From the NCBI GenBank assembly GCA_945890485.1, contig CAMDCN010000008.1:1-64000 (forward strand): a stretch of DNA of 64,000 bases, read 5' to 3'. A model generated the notes under the pieces. It made no database searches and had not been told where the DNA came from. It saw nothing but the letters and a program-made list of their open reading frames with translations. Positions 1-7,856 of the stretch are shown one piece after another. The first letter of the stretch is position 1; the number at the start of each line of letters is the position of its first letter. A program made the translations under genes and the position numbers. The DNA is from Candidatus Sulfopaludibacter sp. SbA3. GTDB lineage: Bacteria > Acidobacteriota > Terriglobia > Bryobacterales > Bryobacteraceae.

Positions 1-531
1 GAACAAACAGGGTGGCGCGGAGAACGTGTCACCCACAACTCCCCCTATCGGATCGATAGACCCCTATGCCTTGAAAATCCCCGCCCGCAGGGCGGAATCT
101 TCCCTCTTCCACCCATTTCCTATCCTCATTTTCACGCTGAGCCAAAACAGGAGCGGGGCCGGAGCCGCGTCAAAGCCGGATGGTCGAGTGGACGTTTGGA
201 CTTTTCGGGCGCACGAGTGACCCGGACGCAAGCGTGAACGCCAACCAGGTTTAAACTTGGCGACGCCGATAGGAAAAGGGACTGCTCGGTCCCCCTACCT
301 AATCAGGCAGCGCTTGTTCCCGTGCAAATCACCCACGCCAATCCGCCCGCTACGCTCGCCCATGTTTCGAATTGGGGCAACCAGCACACTTCGTTGGGGC
401 CTTTCAAATCGACTTGCTAGAGCGCGCGTCCAGATTGAGAGAACGAGGGATCCGTCCGCTCTGCCCGTCTTTACTGGAGTGCCTGGTTCAATTGGTGGAT
501 TGTCTTTTAGCCGGCTTGCCGCCGGTGTTGC
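1..531. other. Left-edge stretch without a supported gene
   Basis: No reading frame here has recognisable protein features. The frames that cross it overlap the start of the FeeM-like gene and read as low-complexity Arg/Pro-rich translations. The only notable structure is near the edge: CCCCTAT occurs at 42-48 and again at 61-67, flanking TATCG-GAT-CGATA at 46-58. The stretch probably contains the promoter of the gene that begins at 532, but no convincing -35/-10 pair is visible. Confidence 0.5.
42..67. repeat. Direct repeat CCCCTAT flanking an inverted repeat
   Basis: Two copies of CCCCTAT start 19 bp apart. The inverted repeat TATCG-GAT-CGATA (46-58) overlaps the first copy and lies before the second. 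This arrangement could be a regulator-binding site ahead of the 532-1140 gene, but it lies almost 500 bp upstream and at the window edge, so the link is only a possibility. Confidence 0.25.
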
Positions 532-1140
532 GTGGAAGCAAGTAAAGGACGAAGTATTAGCTTCTTTTGCCAGCAAGCCCACACCCCTGAAGAGATGGAC
601 GAGGTGTTTCGTCTGCGGTACCTTTGCTGCCACGCGAAGGGAGCTATCGCGGCCCGCGCCGACCAGCGCTTTCACGATCCCTATGACGAACTGGCGAATC
701 AGTTCAGCTTCCTCCTGCGTGTCGAGGATACGGCGGGCAGCGTATGGATTCGCTTAGTTTGGCCGAAACGCGGCTGGCTGGAGGCTCCGTCGGCGACGGT
801 GTTCGGCGACCACGCAGGCTTTCGTGGCATCGCCGCGGGGTCGTATGTGGCGGTAAGTCGGCTGTGTTTTTTGACGGAAGCCCGGAGTGACGTGCTCTAT
901 CGATTGGTGATGAATCTGATGGCGCTGGCCGAGTATCATCAGGCCGAATGGGTGGTCGCGTGTCCGCGCGAAGAACATGCTTTGTTCTATGAGCGAATGG
1001 TCGGGTTTCGCCTGATTGGGAAGCCGCGGACCTGTTGCGGCGTGAACTTCCGTACAGCGTTGCTGGCGGTGTCGCTGGCGAAAATTCGGGAGACGGCCGA
1101 CCGCGTGCGGTTGGGCGGGCGGCGGGGCAGTCGCTGTTGA
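532..1140 (+). CDS. FeeM-like N-acyl amino acid synthase (LuxI-type acyltransferase fold)
   Basis: The 202-residue product resembles the FeeM family, which transfers an acyl chain from acyl-ACP to the amino group of an amino acid and is distantly related to LuxI synthases and GNAT enzymes. Supporting features are the early FRLRY segment (about residue 26), the acidic DPYDE stretch, an alternating beta/alpha pattern, and the late segment EHALFYERMVGFRLIG typical of the final strand and helix of this fold. The start is GTG; no strong ribosome site is visible, so a nearby start is possible. The gene is followed 25 bp later by a glycosyltransferase in the same direction. Related proteins are also annotated as exosortase-system acyltransferases. 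The substrate cannot be read from the sequence. Confidence 0.65.
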   Translation: MEASKGRSISFFCQQAHTPEEMDEVFRLRYLCCHAKGAIAARADQRFHDPYDELANQFSFLLRVEDTAGSVWIRLVWPKRGWLEAPSATVFGDHAGFRGIAAGSYVAVSRLCFLTEARSDVLYRLVMNLMALAEYHQAEWVVACPREEHALFYERMVGFRLIGKPRTCCGVNFRTALLAVSLAKIRETADRVRLGGRRGSRC

Positions 1141-1165
1141 CCGCTGCTTGATGGCATGCTGAAGC

Positions 1166-2215
1166 GTGGCGTTCCCCTACTTTCAGCCGAGTCGTCCCTC
1201 GATTCTGTTCTTCAGCCGAGGCCGGGGGCGCGGGCATGCGGTTCCAGATCTGGAAATCGCGCGCCAAATCATCGCCCTCCGGCCTGAGGTGCAGATTCAC
1301 TTTGTCTCGTACGGCACTGGCGGTGCCACCATCGCCGCGCGGGGATGGCCGCTGGTGGATCTCGGCCTGCCCGACGACAACAGCACCGCCGTCACCGTAG
1401 TTCACGCCGGCCGGTTGATCGGCGCGCTACAGCCGGATCTGGTGGTGTCGCACGAAGAGTACGCGGCGCTGCCGGCGGCGGCAGTCTTCGGCAGGCGCGC
1501 GCTGCTGCTGACGGACTTCTTTGGCGAAGACGGCTCCTTTTGGATGGAGTGCCAGTGGTTCGCGGAACGTATCCTGTTTCTCGATCACCGCGGCCTCCAC
1601 CCCGAGCCGGCCTCGGCGAAAGGCCGCACTACGTATCTGCGTCCGGTGTTGCGGGACTTCTCCTGGCGGCGGAGCGATCGCCGTCGGGCCCGCCGCGAAC
1701 TTGGCTTGGCGGAAGAGGGCCGGGTGATCGGCGTGATGCCGGGCAGTTGGACGGAGGCCCGCGCGCCCTTGGCGGAGCGTTTGCTGAGGGCCCTGCCGTC
1801 TGGGGATCAACTGGTGTGGCTGGCTGGGAGCGACGCTTTGTTGCTCAAGCAAATGACGAGCGGGCGTCCGCGGACCACGGTGCTGGAACACGTTTGGGAG
1901 ATCGACAGGCTGATGTGCGCCTGCGATCTGGTGGTGACCAAGTGCAACCGGATGACGGTGCGGGAACTCGCCGCGTTGGGGATTCGCACGCTCTCGGTCA
2001 GCTATGGAAGGAATGCCGCCGATGAACGCTCCATCGCCGGGTTGCGCAACAATCGCACGCTCCAGCCAAGGCAGCTTACGGCAACGGCGTTGCGACGGGC
2101 TATGGCGGAGCCGGAGCCGCGGCCGGTACGCTGGCGGGCGGCGTCTTGTGCGGACGAGATTTTGCGGCGGCTTGAGCCTGCTCGCACCGGGGCCGATAGT
2201 CAGGAAAGTGCTTGA
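1166..2215 (+). CDS. MurG-like (GT-B) glycosyltransferase
   Basis: A 349-residue protein with the two-lobed layout of MurG/GT28-type enzymes. The N-terminal strand is followed by a glycine-rich GRGRGHAVPDLEIA segment (about residues 19-32), matching the acceptor-side loop of this family. The C-terminal lobe carries CDLVVTKCNRMTVRELAALG (about 253-272), the donor-binding stretch. Such enzymes transfer a sugar from a nucleotide donor to a lipid or small acceptor at the membrane face. It begins with GTG 25 bp after the FeeM-like gene, so the pair may be co-transcribed and could build a glycosylated acyl compound (inference). The last 116 bp overlap, on the opposite strand, the end of the metalloprotease gene. 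Confidence 0.6.
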   Translation: MAFPYFQPSRPSILFFSRGRGRGHAVPDLEIARQIIALRPEVQIHFVSYGTGGATIAARGWPLVDLGLPDDNSTAVTVVHAGRLIGALQPDLVVSHEEYAALPAAAVFGRRALLLTDFFGEDGSFWMECQWFAERILFLDHRGLHPEPASAKGRTTYLRPVLRDFSWRRSDRRRARRELGLAEEGRVIGVMPGSWTEARAPLAERLLRALPSGDQLVWLAGSDALLLKQMTSGRPRTTVLEHVWEIDRLMCACDLVVTKCNRMTVRELAALGIRTLSVSYGRNAADERSIAGLRNNRTLQPRQLTATALRRAMAEPEPRPVRWRAASCADEILRRLEPARTGADSQESA

Positions 2216-3473
2216 GCTTATCGGCGGAGTACCGAAGGTAATCTCGTTTTTCGGGCGAGAGCGCGCGATCCTCGGCAACTTTCCTCAAGTACTCGATGCC
2301 ATCGGCACGCTGCTGATCCTTCAATTGGGCGACGCTCTCTACCATCAGCACGGTTTGAATTTCGGCCATCCAGCGGGCGACGAATTTGCGCTCGCTGCGG
2401 GAACCCAGCTGGAATCCGTTGTTGTTCCGGAGCTCCCGGTAACGGGCCCGCAGGGCGCCGCGGAGCGTCTCGCGATCGCAAAGCCGGTTGCGGCCTTGCG
2501 TGTCGACCTTCGCCCCGGTCAGCTTTTCGATCTCCGGCACGATGCAGGCTCCGCAAACGGCTAGTTCGCGCTGCTGGCCGACAATAAAAGAAGGGCACGG
2601 TGACGCGGCGCCTTCTTCTTCCGCGCAACGCAGGCAAGCGCCGTGGTGCGCGGCGAACGAGCCGCAGGAAAGACCCATCCAAAACGCCTGCCCCGGCGAG
2701 AGCTGATTCACCAGGGTCTCGCTCAGGGGCCACATGACGTTGTTACAAGCGAAGCCGCGTTGGTTCGTCGTGTGGCCGTCATCAAAACGAGGGTCCCGGT
2801 TGTGGTCGAGTTGGTTCAAACCGAGCCGGTGCGAAAGCTCGTGAGCGGCGTCACCCAGTGCGGGCACTTCATGCACAAAGACCGCGGAGTTTTCGCCGCA
2901 ACTGATGTTCTGCCCGCGAGCGCCATAATACAGGTTGATTACTCCAGGGACGAAGTTGTTGCCTTTTTCGAAAACACTGCCACAACTGGCCTCGGACACC
3001 TTCCCGTCGGGCTTGAGGAAGCGAGCGCGGATGGTGAGTCCGGCGAGATTGTGGTTCCAGATCCAATCGGTATGGGCCAGGTCGTCGCGGGCCAAGTCGG
3101 CCATGCGGGCGCTGGCCGGGTGCACGACGACATCGACGATGCGGCGTGGCCGCATTTCGATCCGAACGGGTTCGCTGATCTGGAACTCGATGGCGGGCAG
3201 GTAGGCAACGGCACGATCCCGCGCCATTGCCGCCATGCCGGCCAGCGGGTCGTCTTCCCAGCACTTCGCGCCGCGGTCTGCGGGTAGGGTGAGCTTTCCG
3301 TCGGAGGGCAAGGGCAGGCGCACGAAACCCGTGCCCGCGCAATCGTCGCCACTCCAACGATTGAGTATCAACGTGACCGGCTCGGCGGGTGCCGGGCCGG
3401 TCACGATCATCTGCGTCTGCATCTGCGCGTGCGCTATCGCCCCGAGCGCGAGAATGGGGAGAAAGAGCCGCAT
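2100..3473 (-). CDS. Secreted zinc metalloprotease-like protein
   Basis: The 457-residue product opens with a signal peptide (MRLFLPILALGAIAHAQ). It contains HELSHRLGLNQLDH at about residues 211-224, an HExxH zinc site followed by Gly and a distal Asp-His pair. This resembles metzincins but the third ligand is displaced relative to the usual HExxHxxGxxH. Several Cys residues lie around it (CGENS, CNNVMW, CGSF, CLRC, CGAC), suggesting an extracytoplasmic disulfide-bonded fold. The C-terminus is charged then rich in Pro and Ala. Its ATG overlaps the TGA of the upstream 121-residue gene by one base (TGATG), so the two are translationally linked. It is the last gene of the sigma factor/kinase operon. 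Substrate unknown. Confidence 0.6.
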   Translation of the reverse strand: MRLFLPILALGAIAHAQMQTQMIVTGPAPAEPVTLILNRWSGDDCAGTGFVRLPLPSDGKLTLPADRGAKCWEDDPLAGMAAMARDRAVAYLPAIEFQISEPVRIEMRPRRIVDVVVHPASARMADLARDDLAHTDWIWNHNLAGLTIRARFLKPDGKVSEASCGSVFEKGNNFVPGVINLYYGARGQNISCGENSAVFVHEVPALGDAAHELSHRLGLNQLDHNRDPRFDDGHTTNQRGFACNNVMWPLSETLVNQLSPGQAFWMGLSCGSFAAHHGACLRCAEEEGAASPCPSFIVGQQRELAVCGACIVPEIEKLTGAKVDTQGRNRLCDRETLRGALRARYRELRNNNGFQLGSRSERKFVARWMAEIQTVLMVESVAQLKDQQRADGIEYLRKVAEDRALSPEKRDYLRYSADKLKHFPDYRPRCEQAQAAAKSRPHKTPPASVPAAAPAPP

Positions 3474-3838
3474 CAGCAGTCGATGTGAATGTCGGAGTCG
3501 CTTGCGCCGGCCGCATTCGCGGGATCGGTGATGAAATTCAGGTGGCCGCCGCGCGTCACCGTCAGATCTAGTTTTTCGCCGGGCTGCAAGGTCTTTGGCG
3601 GAGGCACGACGCCGAACGGGGACGGCGCCGCAACACCGGGTGTCAACTCCACGGGCCGAAATGTCACGGTGATGGCGCCCACAGGGCTCAAGTTATGCAG
3701 GCGGACCGTGGTGACTTCACCCACCTTGCCGTGAACACTGGGGTTGTTATTTCGCTGACCCGCCGGCGCATTCCGTCGGGTGCGCGGTCGGCCAGCTTTC
3801 GTCGCTCTCCTGAGTTCAACCACTTCGATACTTGGCAT
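3473..3838 (-). CDS. Conserved-looking hypothetical protein, 121 residues
   Basis: I do not recognise a family. The N-terminus is basic (KAGRPRTRRNAPAGQR). The rest alternates hydrophobic and polar residues with Pro/Gly turns (VTTVRLHNLSPVGAITVTF, then PPKTLQPGEKLDLTV), suggesting a small beta-sandwich. The protein ends DSDIHIDC. No signal peptide is visible. A strong ribosome site (AAAGGAG) precedes the ATG. It lies 15 bp after the kinase stop and is coupled to the metalloprotease start, so it is very probably a real operon member and may act with one of those neighbours. Confidence 0.65.
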   Translation of the reverse strand: MPSIEVVELRRATKAGRPRTRRNAPAGQRNNNPSVHGKVGEVTTVRLHNLSPVGAITVTFRPVELTPGVAAPSPFGVVPPPKTLQPGEKLDLTVTRGGHLNFITDPANAAGASDSDIHIDC

Positions 3839-3853
3839 GTTCGTCTCCTTTCC

Positions 3854-6595
3854 TCATTTGGCACCGGCTTGCTTGTCTAGCAGTGGCACCAGATTCTTCA
3901 AAAACTCAGAGCGGAGCGCCCCGCTGCGCGGGTAGCCGATGCGGAAGGCGCGCGCCAGATACTCAAGCGCACGCTCTCGTTCGCCGGCAACGGAGAGCGT
4001 CTCCGCCGCTTGCTGCACGACGCCGGCGTCGTCCGGCGCTAGCGCAAGACTGCGCTCCAGGGGAACCCGCCAATCGCTCCGGCCGACCAGTGCTCGGTAG
4101 AAGGCGAGCGCGCTATGGGTCCCGGCCAGCGAAGGGTTGATCAACAGATCCTTCTCCAATGTCTCCACGGCGGTCCGCCGGGCCTCCAGCGCTTTCGCCG
4201 GCTGGCCCGAGCGTTCATAAGCCGCACCGAGGTTGCCCCAGATCCGATAGAACTTTCCCGATCCGCCGTCGATCGCCTGCTGGTACATTCGAATCGCTTC
4301 CGGATAGCGGCCGGTCTCCAGGTAGGCCTTACCGAGATTGGTAAGTGTTCCCACCTGATTCGGAGCGATCGTCAACGCCCGGGTCCAGAGTTTCTCTGCC
4401 TCGCGCCAGTTCTCCAATCGCGCGTAAGCTCCGCCCAAGTTCAGGTAGCCGCTGGCATTGTCTGGATTCAGATCGATCACTCGCCGCCAAGCCTCAATGG
4501 CCTTTTCAAACTCGCCGCGATTGTAATGAAACAAGCCGAGCGCCTTGTAGCCGGCCCAATCCCCCGGCCGCAGCGAGATCGCCTTGCGGTACGTCGCCTC
4601 CGCCTTGGCGTACTCCTTCTGCGCCTGATACGCGTTAGCGAGCCCCACGAAGGCCGCCGAGTTGCGGCTGTCCAGTTCCAGCGCCTTTTCGAAATCGCGC
4701 TGCGCCTCCGCGTGCAGGCCTGTGCCCATATGGATCATCCCCATGCTGATGTGGGGACCCGCCACGGCCGAATTCAATTCCAGCGCCCGCTGCCCGCTCC
4801 GCACGGCCTCTTCCATCAGTTTGGCGTCGCGAGTCTGCTCAAACTGATAAAGCCGCGCCTCGCCCAGACTGGCGTGGGCGAGCGCAAATTTCGGATCGAG
4901 CGACAGAGCCTTGTTCAGTAACTGCACGGCGCTCTCGATGCTCTGCTTCTGGTCGCTGCGCTGCAGATAGCCGCGCGCCTGCAGGTAATACTCATACGCA
5001 CCCGGTTCAATCGGACTCATCTCGTCCTGCTCGCTCGCGTAACGAGCCTGCAGCTGGGCGTTCAACGCGTTCGCCAGCCGGACCACCGCCAGATCCTGCA
5101 GCCGTAGCGCGTTTCCGCGCGGCTCCTCAAGCGACACAGTCTCCAGTTGGACCTTCTTCTGCGTGTCGATCAGCGTCAACTGCAACCGCACGCGGTCGCC
5201 CTGGCTCTGCAGCGATCCTTCAACGGCCGTTGTGGCACCGAACTTGGCTCGCGCGTCGGAGGCCGTTACGGCTCCTTGGGCGCGGACCTCGCTGGCCGGC
5301 ACCACCAGCAACGGCTCTGTGCCATTGGCGTCGTATTGCGATAGGCGGCCAGTGATTGTATCCATAAGTCCCAAGGCGAAGATGCGCAGTTCCGGCTCAT
5401 CGGATATCACAGTCAGGGGCAGCAACGCCACCCGCTGGGCTGTCTTCGATGCCGGGTCGTCTCCTCGCCCTGTTAAGCGCAAGCCCACGAAGAAAGCGGC
5501 CAACACCGCCAAAAAAATTCCGGCCGCCACGAGCAAGCTGGTCCGACGGGAGAAGGGTCCGGGACCCGGGCCCGATCCAGCAATCTCTTCGATCACGGCT
5601 GCGGCCGAGGCGGCCCTCCGGGAAGGCTCACGCTCCAGGCAGCGCAAGATGGCCGACTCCCAACGCAACGGCAACTCCGGCGCATGCTGGCGCGGAGGCG
5701 TCGGCGGCTCCAGCACACGCTGCACGGCATTCTCAATGCCGCCTCCACCAGGGTAGGCCTTCCTGCCGGTGACCATTTCATAGAGCAGGAGGCCCAAAGC
5801 ATACAGGTCGCTGGCCGCCGAGGCGGGCTCGCCGCGCAACTGTTCCGGCGCCATATAGTCGGGCGTTCCCAGCAGATGGCCGGTGGCGCTGAGCGAAGGC
5901 GCGTCTTCGGAGCGGGCGAGCGCGCGGGCCAAGCCGAAATCACTAATCACGGCTCGCAACCCCTGCGACGATTGCGCCAGGATGACGTTGCCGGGCTTCA
6001 GGTCGCGGTGCACAATGCCACAACCGTGCAACGCGGCCAAGCCCTCCAGCAACTGGCGCGCTACCGGTAAGGCCGCGTCGGCCGAAAGCTTGCCTCGGCG
6101 CCGCAACAAGGCGCTCAACGTCTCCCCCTCCAGAAATTCCATGGTCAGGTAGACGCGGCCTTGATCATGGGCGACATCGAAGATGCGGCAGAGGTTCGGA
6201 TGCGTCACCTGACGCGCGATCTGCACTTCCCGCCGGAAGCGCGAGAGAAACTGCGGATCATCCAGCAGAGCGGGCTTCACCGTCTTCAAAGCCACACTTC
6301 CGCCGAGTTCCAGGTCCTCGGCTTCATAGACTTCGCCCATGCCGCCAGCGCCGGCGAAGCGGACAATGCGAAAGCGGCCGTTCAAGACTTCGCCCGGCGA
6401 CAAGCTGTGGCGTGGCGCCTCGGGTAGTAGTTCCTGCGTGACAGTGTCGCCTGCGTGAATCAGCAGCCGCTCGACGGCGGTGCGCAACTCAGCGTCGCCC
6501 GCACACTCGCGATCCAGGAAGGCGGCCCGCTCGGACAAGGGGAGTTCGGCGGCGTCGGCGAAAAGGTCCTTGACCCTATTCCAGTTCGTTTGCAT
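3854..6595 (-). CDS. PknB-type Ser/Thr protein kinase with C-terminal TPR repeats
   Basis: The 913-residue protein has a short helical N-terminal segment, then a Hanks-type kinase domain (about 74-340). This has a Gly-rich loop FAGAGGMGEVYEAED, the ATP-binding Lys in VALKTVKP (about 104), HRDLKPGN (about 196-203), DFGLA (about 219) and the APE motif (about 249-251), so the catalytic residues are intact. A single membrane segment follows at about 353-375. The remaining part is a middle domain and roughly nine TPR-like repeats that end near the C-terminus, probably on the far side of the membrane. Its start overlaps the sigma factor gene by 20 bp, consistent with a signalling pair in which kinase and sigma factor are made together. 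Targets are unknown. Confidence 0.9.
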   Translation of the reverse strand: MQTNWNRVKDLFADAAELPLSERAAFLDRECAGDAELRTAVERLLIHAGDTVTQELLPEAPRHSLSPGEVLNGRFRIVRFAGAGGMGEVYEAEDLELGGSVALKTVKPALLDDPQFLSRFRREVQIARQVTHPNLCRIFDVAHDQGRVYLTMEFLEGETLSALLRRRGKLSADAALPVARQLLEGLAALHGCGIVHRDLKPGNVILAQSSQGLRAVISDFGLARALARSEDAPSLSATGHLLGTPDYMAPEQLRGEPASAASDLYALGLLLYEMVTGRKAYPGGGGIENAVQRVLEPPTPPRQHAPELPLRWESAILRCLEREPSRRAASAAAVIEEIAGSGPGPGPFSRRTSLLVAAGIFLAVLAAFFVGLRLTGRGDDPASKTAQRVALLPLTVISDEPELRIFALGLMDTITGRLSQYDANGTEPLLVVPASEVRAQGAVTASDARAKFGATTAVEGSLQSQGDRVRLQLTLIDTQKKVQLETVSLEEPRGNALRLQDLAVVRLANALNAQLQARYASEQDEMSPIEPGAYEYYLQARGYLQRSDQKQSIESAVQLLNKALSLDPKFALAHASLGEARLYQFEQTRDAKLMEEAVRSGQRALELNSAVAGPHISMGMIHMGTGLHAEAQRDFEKALELDSRNSAAFVGLANAYQAQKEYAKAEATYRKAISLRPGDWAGYKALGLFHYNRGEFEKAIEAWRRVIDLNPDNASGYLNLGGAYARLENWREAEKLWTRALTIAPNQVGTLTNLGKAYLETGRYPEAIRMYQQAIDGGSGKFYRIWGNLGAAYERSGQPAKALEARRTAVETLEKDLLINPSLAGTHSALAFYRALVGRSDWRVPLERSLALAPDDAGVVQQAAETLSVAGERERALEYLARAFRIGYPRSGALRSEFLKNLVPLLDKQAGAK

Positions 6596-7163
6596 CGCCG
6601 GAGCCTAGTCCGAGATCCTCGCGGAGCCAGGCGCGCGCGAAGTTCCACTCGCGGCGCACGGTACGACCCGAGATCTCCATCACGGCGGCAGTTTCTTCCA
6701 CGCTGAGTCCGCCGAAGAAGCGGAGTTCGATGACGCGGGTGGCACGGGGGTCCTGTTGCTGAAGGCGATGGAGAGCCTCGTCGAGACGGACTAGAGGCTC
6801 GCTACGATCGGGCGTGAAGACGAGATTTTCTTCCAACGGCAAGACGTCGGCACCGCCACCGCGTTTGCCGGCCAGATGTTTGCGGGCATGATCGACGAGG
6901 ATGCGGCGCATAATGCTGGCGGCGGTGGCGAAGAAGTGCGAGCGATCCTTCCACTCGGCCTCGGTGTGGCGGATGAGTTTGAGATAGGCTTCGTTGAGGA
7001 GGGCGGTGGTTTGTAGGGTGTGCCCCTTGCGCTCGCGGCGCATATAGCGAGCGGCCATGAGACGGAGCTCACCGTAGACGGATTCGACTAGCGCGGCTTC
7101 GGCAGAGGAGTTGCACTGCTGAGCCTGGCGAAGCAATTCGGTGATGTCGGCGCTCTGGGCCAT
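6576..7163 (-). CDS. ECF-subfamily RNA polymerase sigma factor
   Basis: The 195-residue product has sigma region 2 (about residues 24-95, including TALLNEAYLKLI and the FFATAASIMRRILVDHARK core) and region 4 with its helix-turn-helix (about 150-185, GGLSVEETAAVMEISGRTVR). It matches the sigma family often found beside Ser/Thr kinases in Acidobacteriota and Planctomycetes. A longer reading frame exists, but the ATG at 7163 gives the normal family length. A TATACT element lies at 7195-7200 on the minus strand, about 30 bp before this ATG, and could be its -10 box; no good -35 is seen. The gene overlaps the kinase by 20 bp. Confidence 0.9.
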   Translation of the reverse strand: MAQSADITELLRQAQQCNSSAEAALVESVYGELRLMAARYMRRERKGHTLQTTALLNEAYLKLIRHTEAEWKDRSHFFATAASIMRRILVDHARKHLAGKRGGGADVLPLEENLVFTPDRSEPLVRLDEALHRLQQQDPRATRVIELRFFGGLSVEETAAVMEISGRTVRREWNFARAWLREDLGLGSGDANELE

Positions 7164-7400
7164 GCTGTGAATGCCTTGCGCTAGTGGCCAACTCAGTATA
7201 CATCGACTTTTGTATTGGTGATTTGCTTCGATTGCTTGGCGAAGACAGCGGCGATTTCCGGTCACCAGGATAGAGCGTTCACCATGGGTCACGGATGGGG
7301 ATGCGTTGGGCCGGGGACTGGCTCCGGGAGGGTGCACAAAACGGCGCTGCTCGTCTTGTGCCGGTTGATTGCCGGGTGGGCCGGTAAACTAAATCTGCGT

Positions 7401-7476
7401 TGGTTGCTGGGGCATGATTTGAACGTGTGCCCTTTGAGTGATGAGCCCGACGAGCAAGCGTTTCTTCAATACACCT
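7401..7476 (-). pseudogene. tRNA-Met(CAT)-like remnant
   Basis: Read on the minus strand, the 3' half keeps exact tRNA spacing. There is a 5-nt anticodon stem, a loop CTCATCA with CAT at the anticodon position, a 5-nt variable region AGGGC, a canonical 7-nt T loop TTCAAAT, 7 acceptor bases CCCAGCA, a discriminator A and an encoded CCA (7401-7403). The anticodon stem pairs at four of five positions, but the T stem at only three of five. The base after the anticodon is C instead of a purine, and the 5' acceptor and D arm are unrecognisable. It is therefore probably a decayed tRNA or a fragment, not a working gene. Confidence 0.45.
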
Positions 7477-7610
7477 CCAGGCCAATTGCGCGCCCGCACG
7501 AACAGGGACCGGATCAAAACCGCATCAAGACTCCATCTGAGGCCAACAAAAGGCTTAGAGACTCAGTTCTGGGCAGGTGGCCCAACTTGTTGAAACGCAA
7601 GAAGAACGTA

Positions 7611-7691
7611 CAGAGCCAGTGGGTCAAATAGAGACAGATCCTCTTCTTCACACACAGGAGGTCCGGGGGGCGAGTCCCTGCGCGCCCACCA
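7611..7691 (+). pseudogene. tRNA-Val(CAC)-like remnant
   Basis: The 3' half follows the tRNA-Val pattern closely. A TTCACAC anticodon loop with CAC is followed by variable loop AGGTC and a perfect five-pair T stem CGGGG/CCCTG around GGCGAGT (7669-7675), then CGCGCCC, A and an encoded CCA at 7689-7691. A D-arm-like GAGCCAGTGGGTC precedes it. Defects are GG in place of TT at the start of the T loop, a two-base expansion of the anticodon arm, and no matching 5' acceptor strand. It reads as a decayed tRNA-Val gene or fragment. Confidence 0.45.
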
Positions 7692-7786
7692 CCAGGAATC
7701 GCTGTACCGCATTGATTCCATGTGGTTTAGTCGGTAACCCATCCAAAGTGCTGCGACCGGCAGACTCATTGCTTCTTGAGGCATCT

Positions 7787-7843
7787 CCGGGTTATCGCCT
7801 GGGACCCGGCGCAGGATAGAATCTTCTCATCGTAATCCTGCGC
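7787..7843. repeat. Two adjacent inverted repeats downstream of the methyltransferase
   Basis: GCGCAGGAT (7809-7817) and ATCCTGCGC (7835-7843) form a perfect 9-bp inverted repeat with a 17-nt loop. CCGGGT/ACCCGG (7787-7792 and 7804-7809) forms a second hairpin beside it. They lie just past the minus-strand methyltransferase stop and could end its transcript, but neither is followed by a T run, so a factor-independent terminator is not demonstrated. Confidence 0.4.
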
Positions 7844-7856
7844 GGTTGGGGACGGG

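Larger units (their letters stand above)
7164..7856. other. Intergenic region with tRNA-like remnants and hairpins
   Basis: About 690 bp separate the sigma factor from the methyltransferase without a convincing protein gene. Reading frames of up to 138 codons occur but show no domain, no ribosome site and no regular composition. The region contains a Met-type tRNA-like sequence on the minus strand, a Val-type tRNA-like sequence on the plus strand, and two inverted repeats next to the methyltransferase stop. It looks like old, decayed sequence, possibly left by insertions at tRNA genes. Confidence 0.6.

Noticed and set aside
257-757. Open frame of 166 codons before and across the FeeM-like start
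   Set aside because: Arg/Ser-rich without a fold pattern, while the overlapping FeeM-like frame has clear family features.
1427-2278. Long minus-strand frame of 283 codons opposite the MurG-like gene
   Set aside because: Shadow frame: Arg/Pro/His-rich translation without hydrophobic pattern, fully opposite a gene with family motifs.
7215-7631. Open frame of 138 codons on the + strand
   Set aside because: No ribosome site, no domain and irregular composition; it crosses the Met-type tRNA remnant and part of the Val-type remnant.
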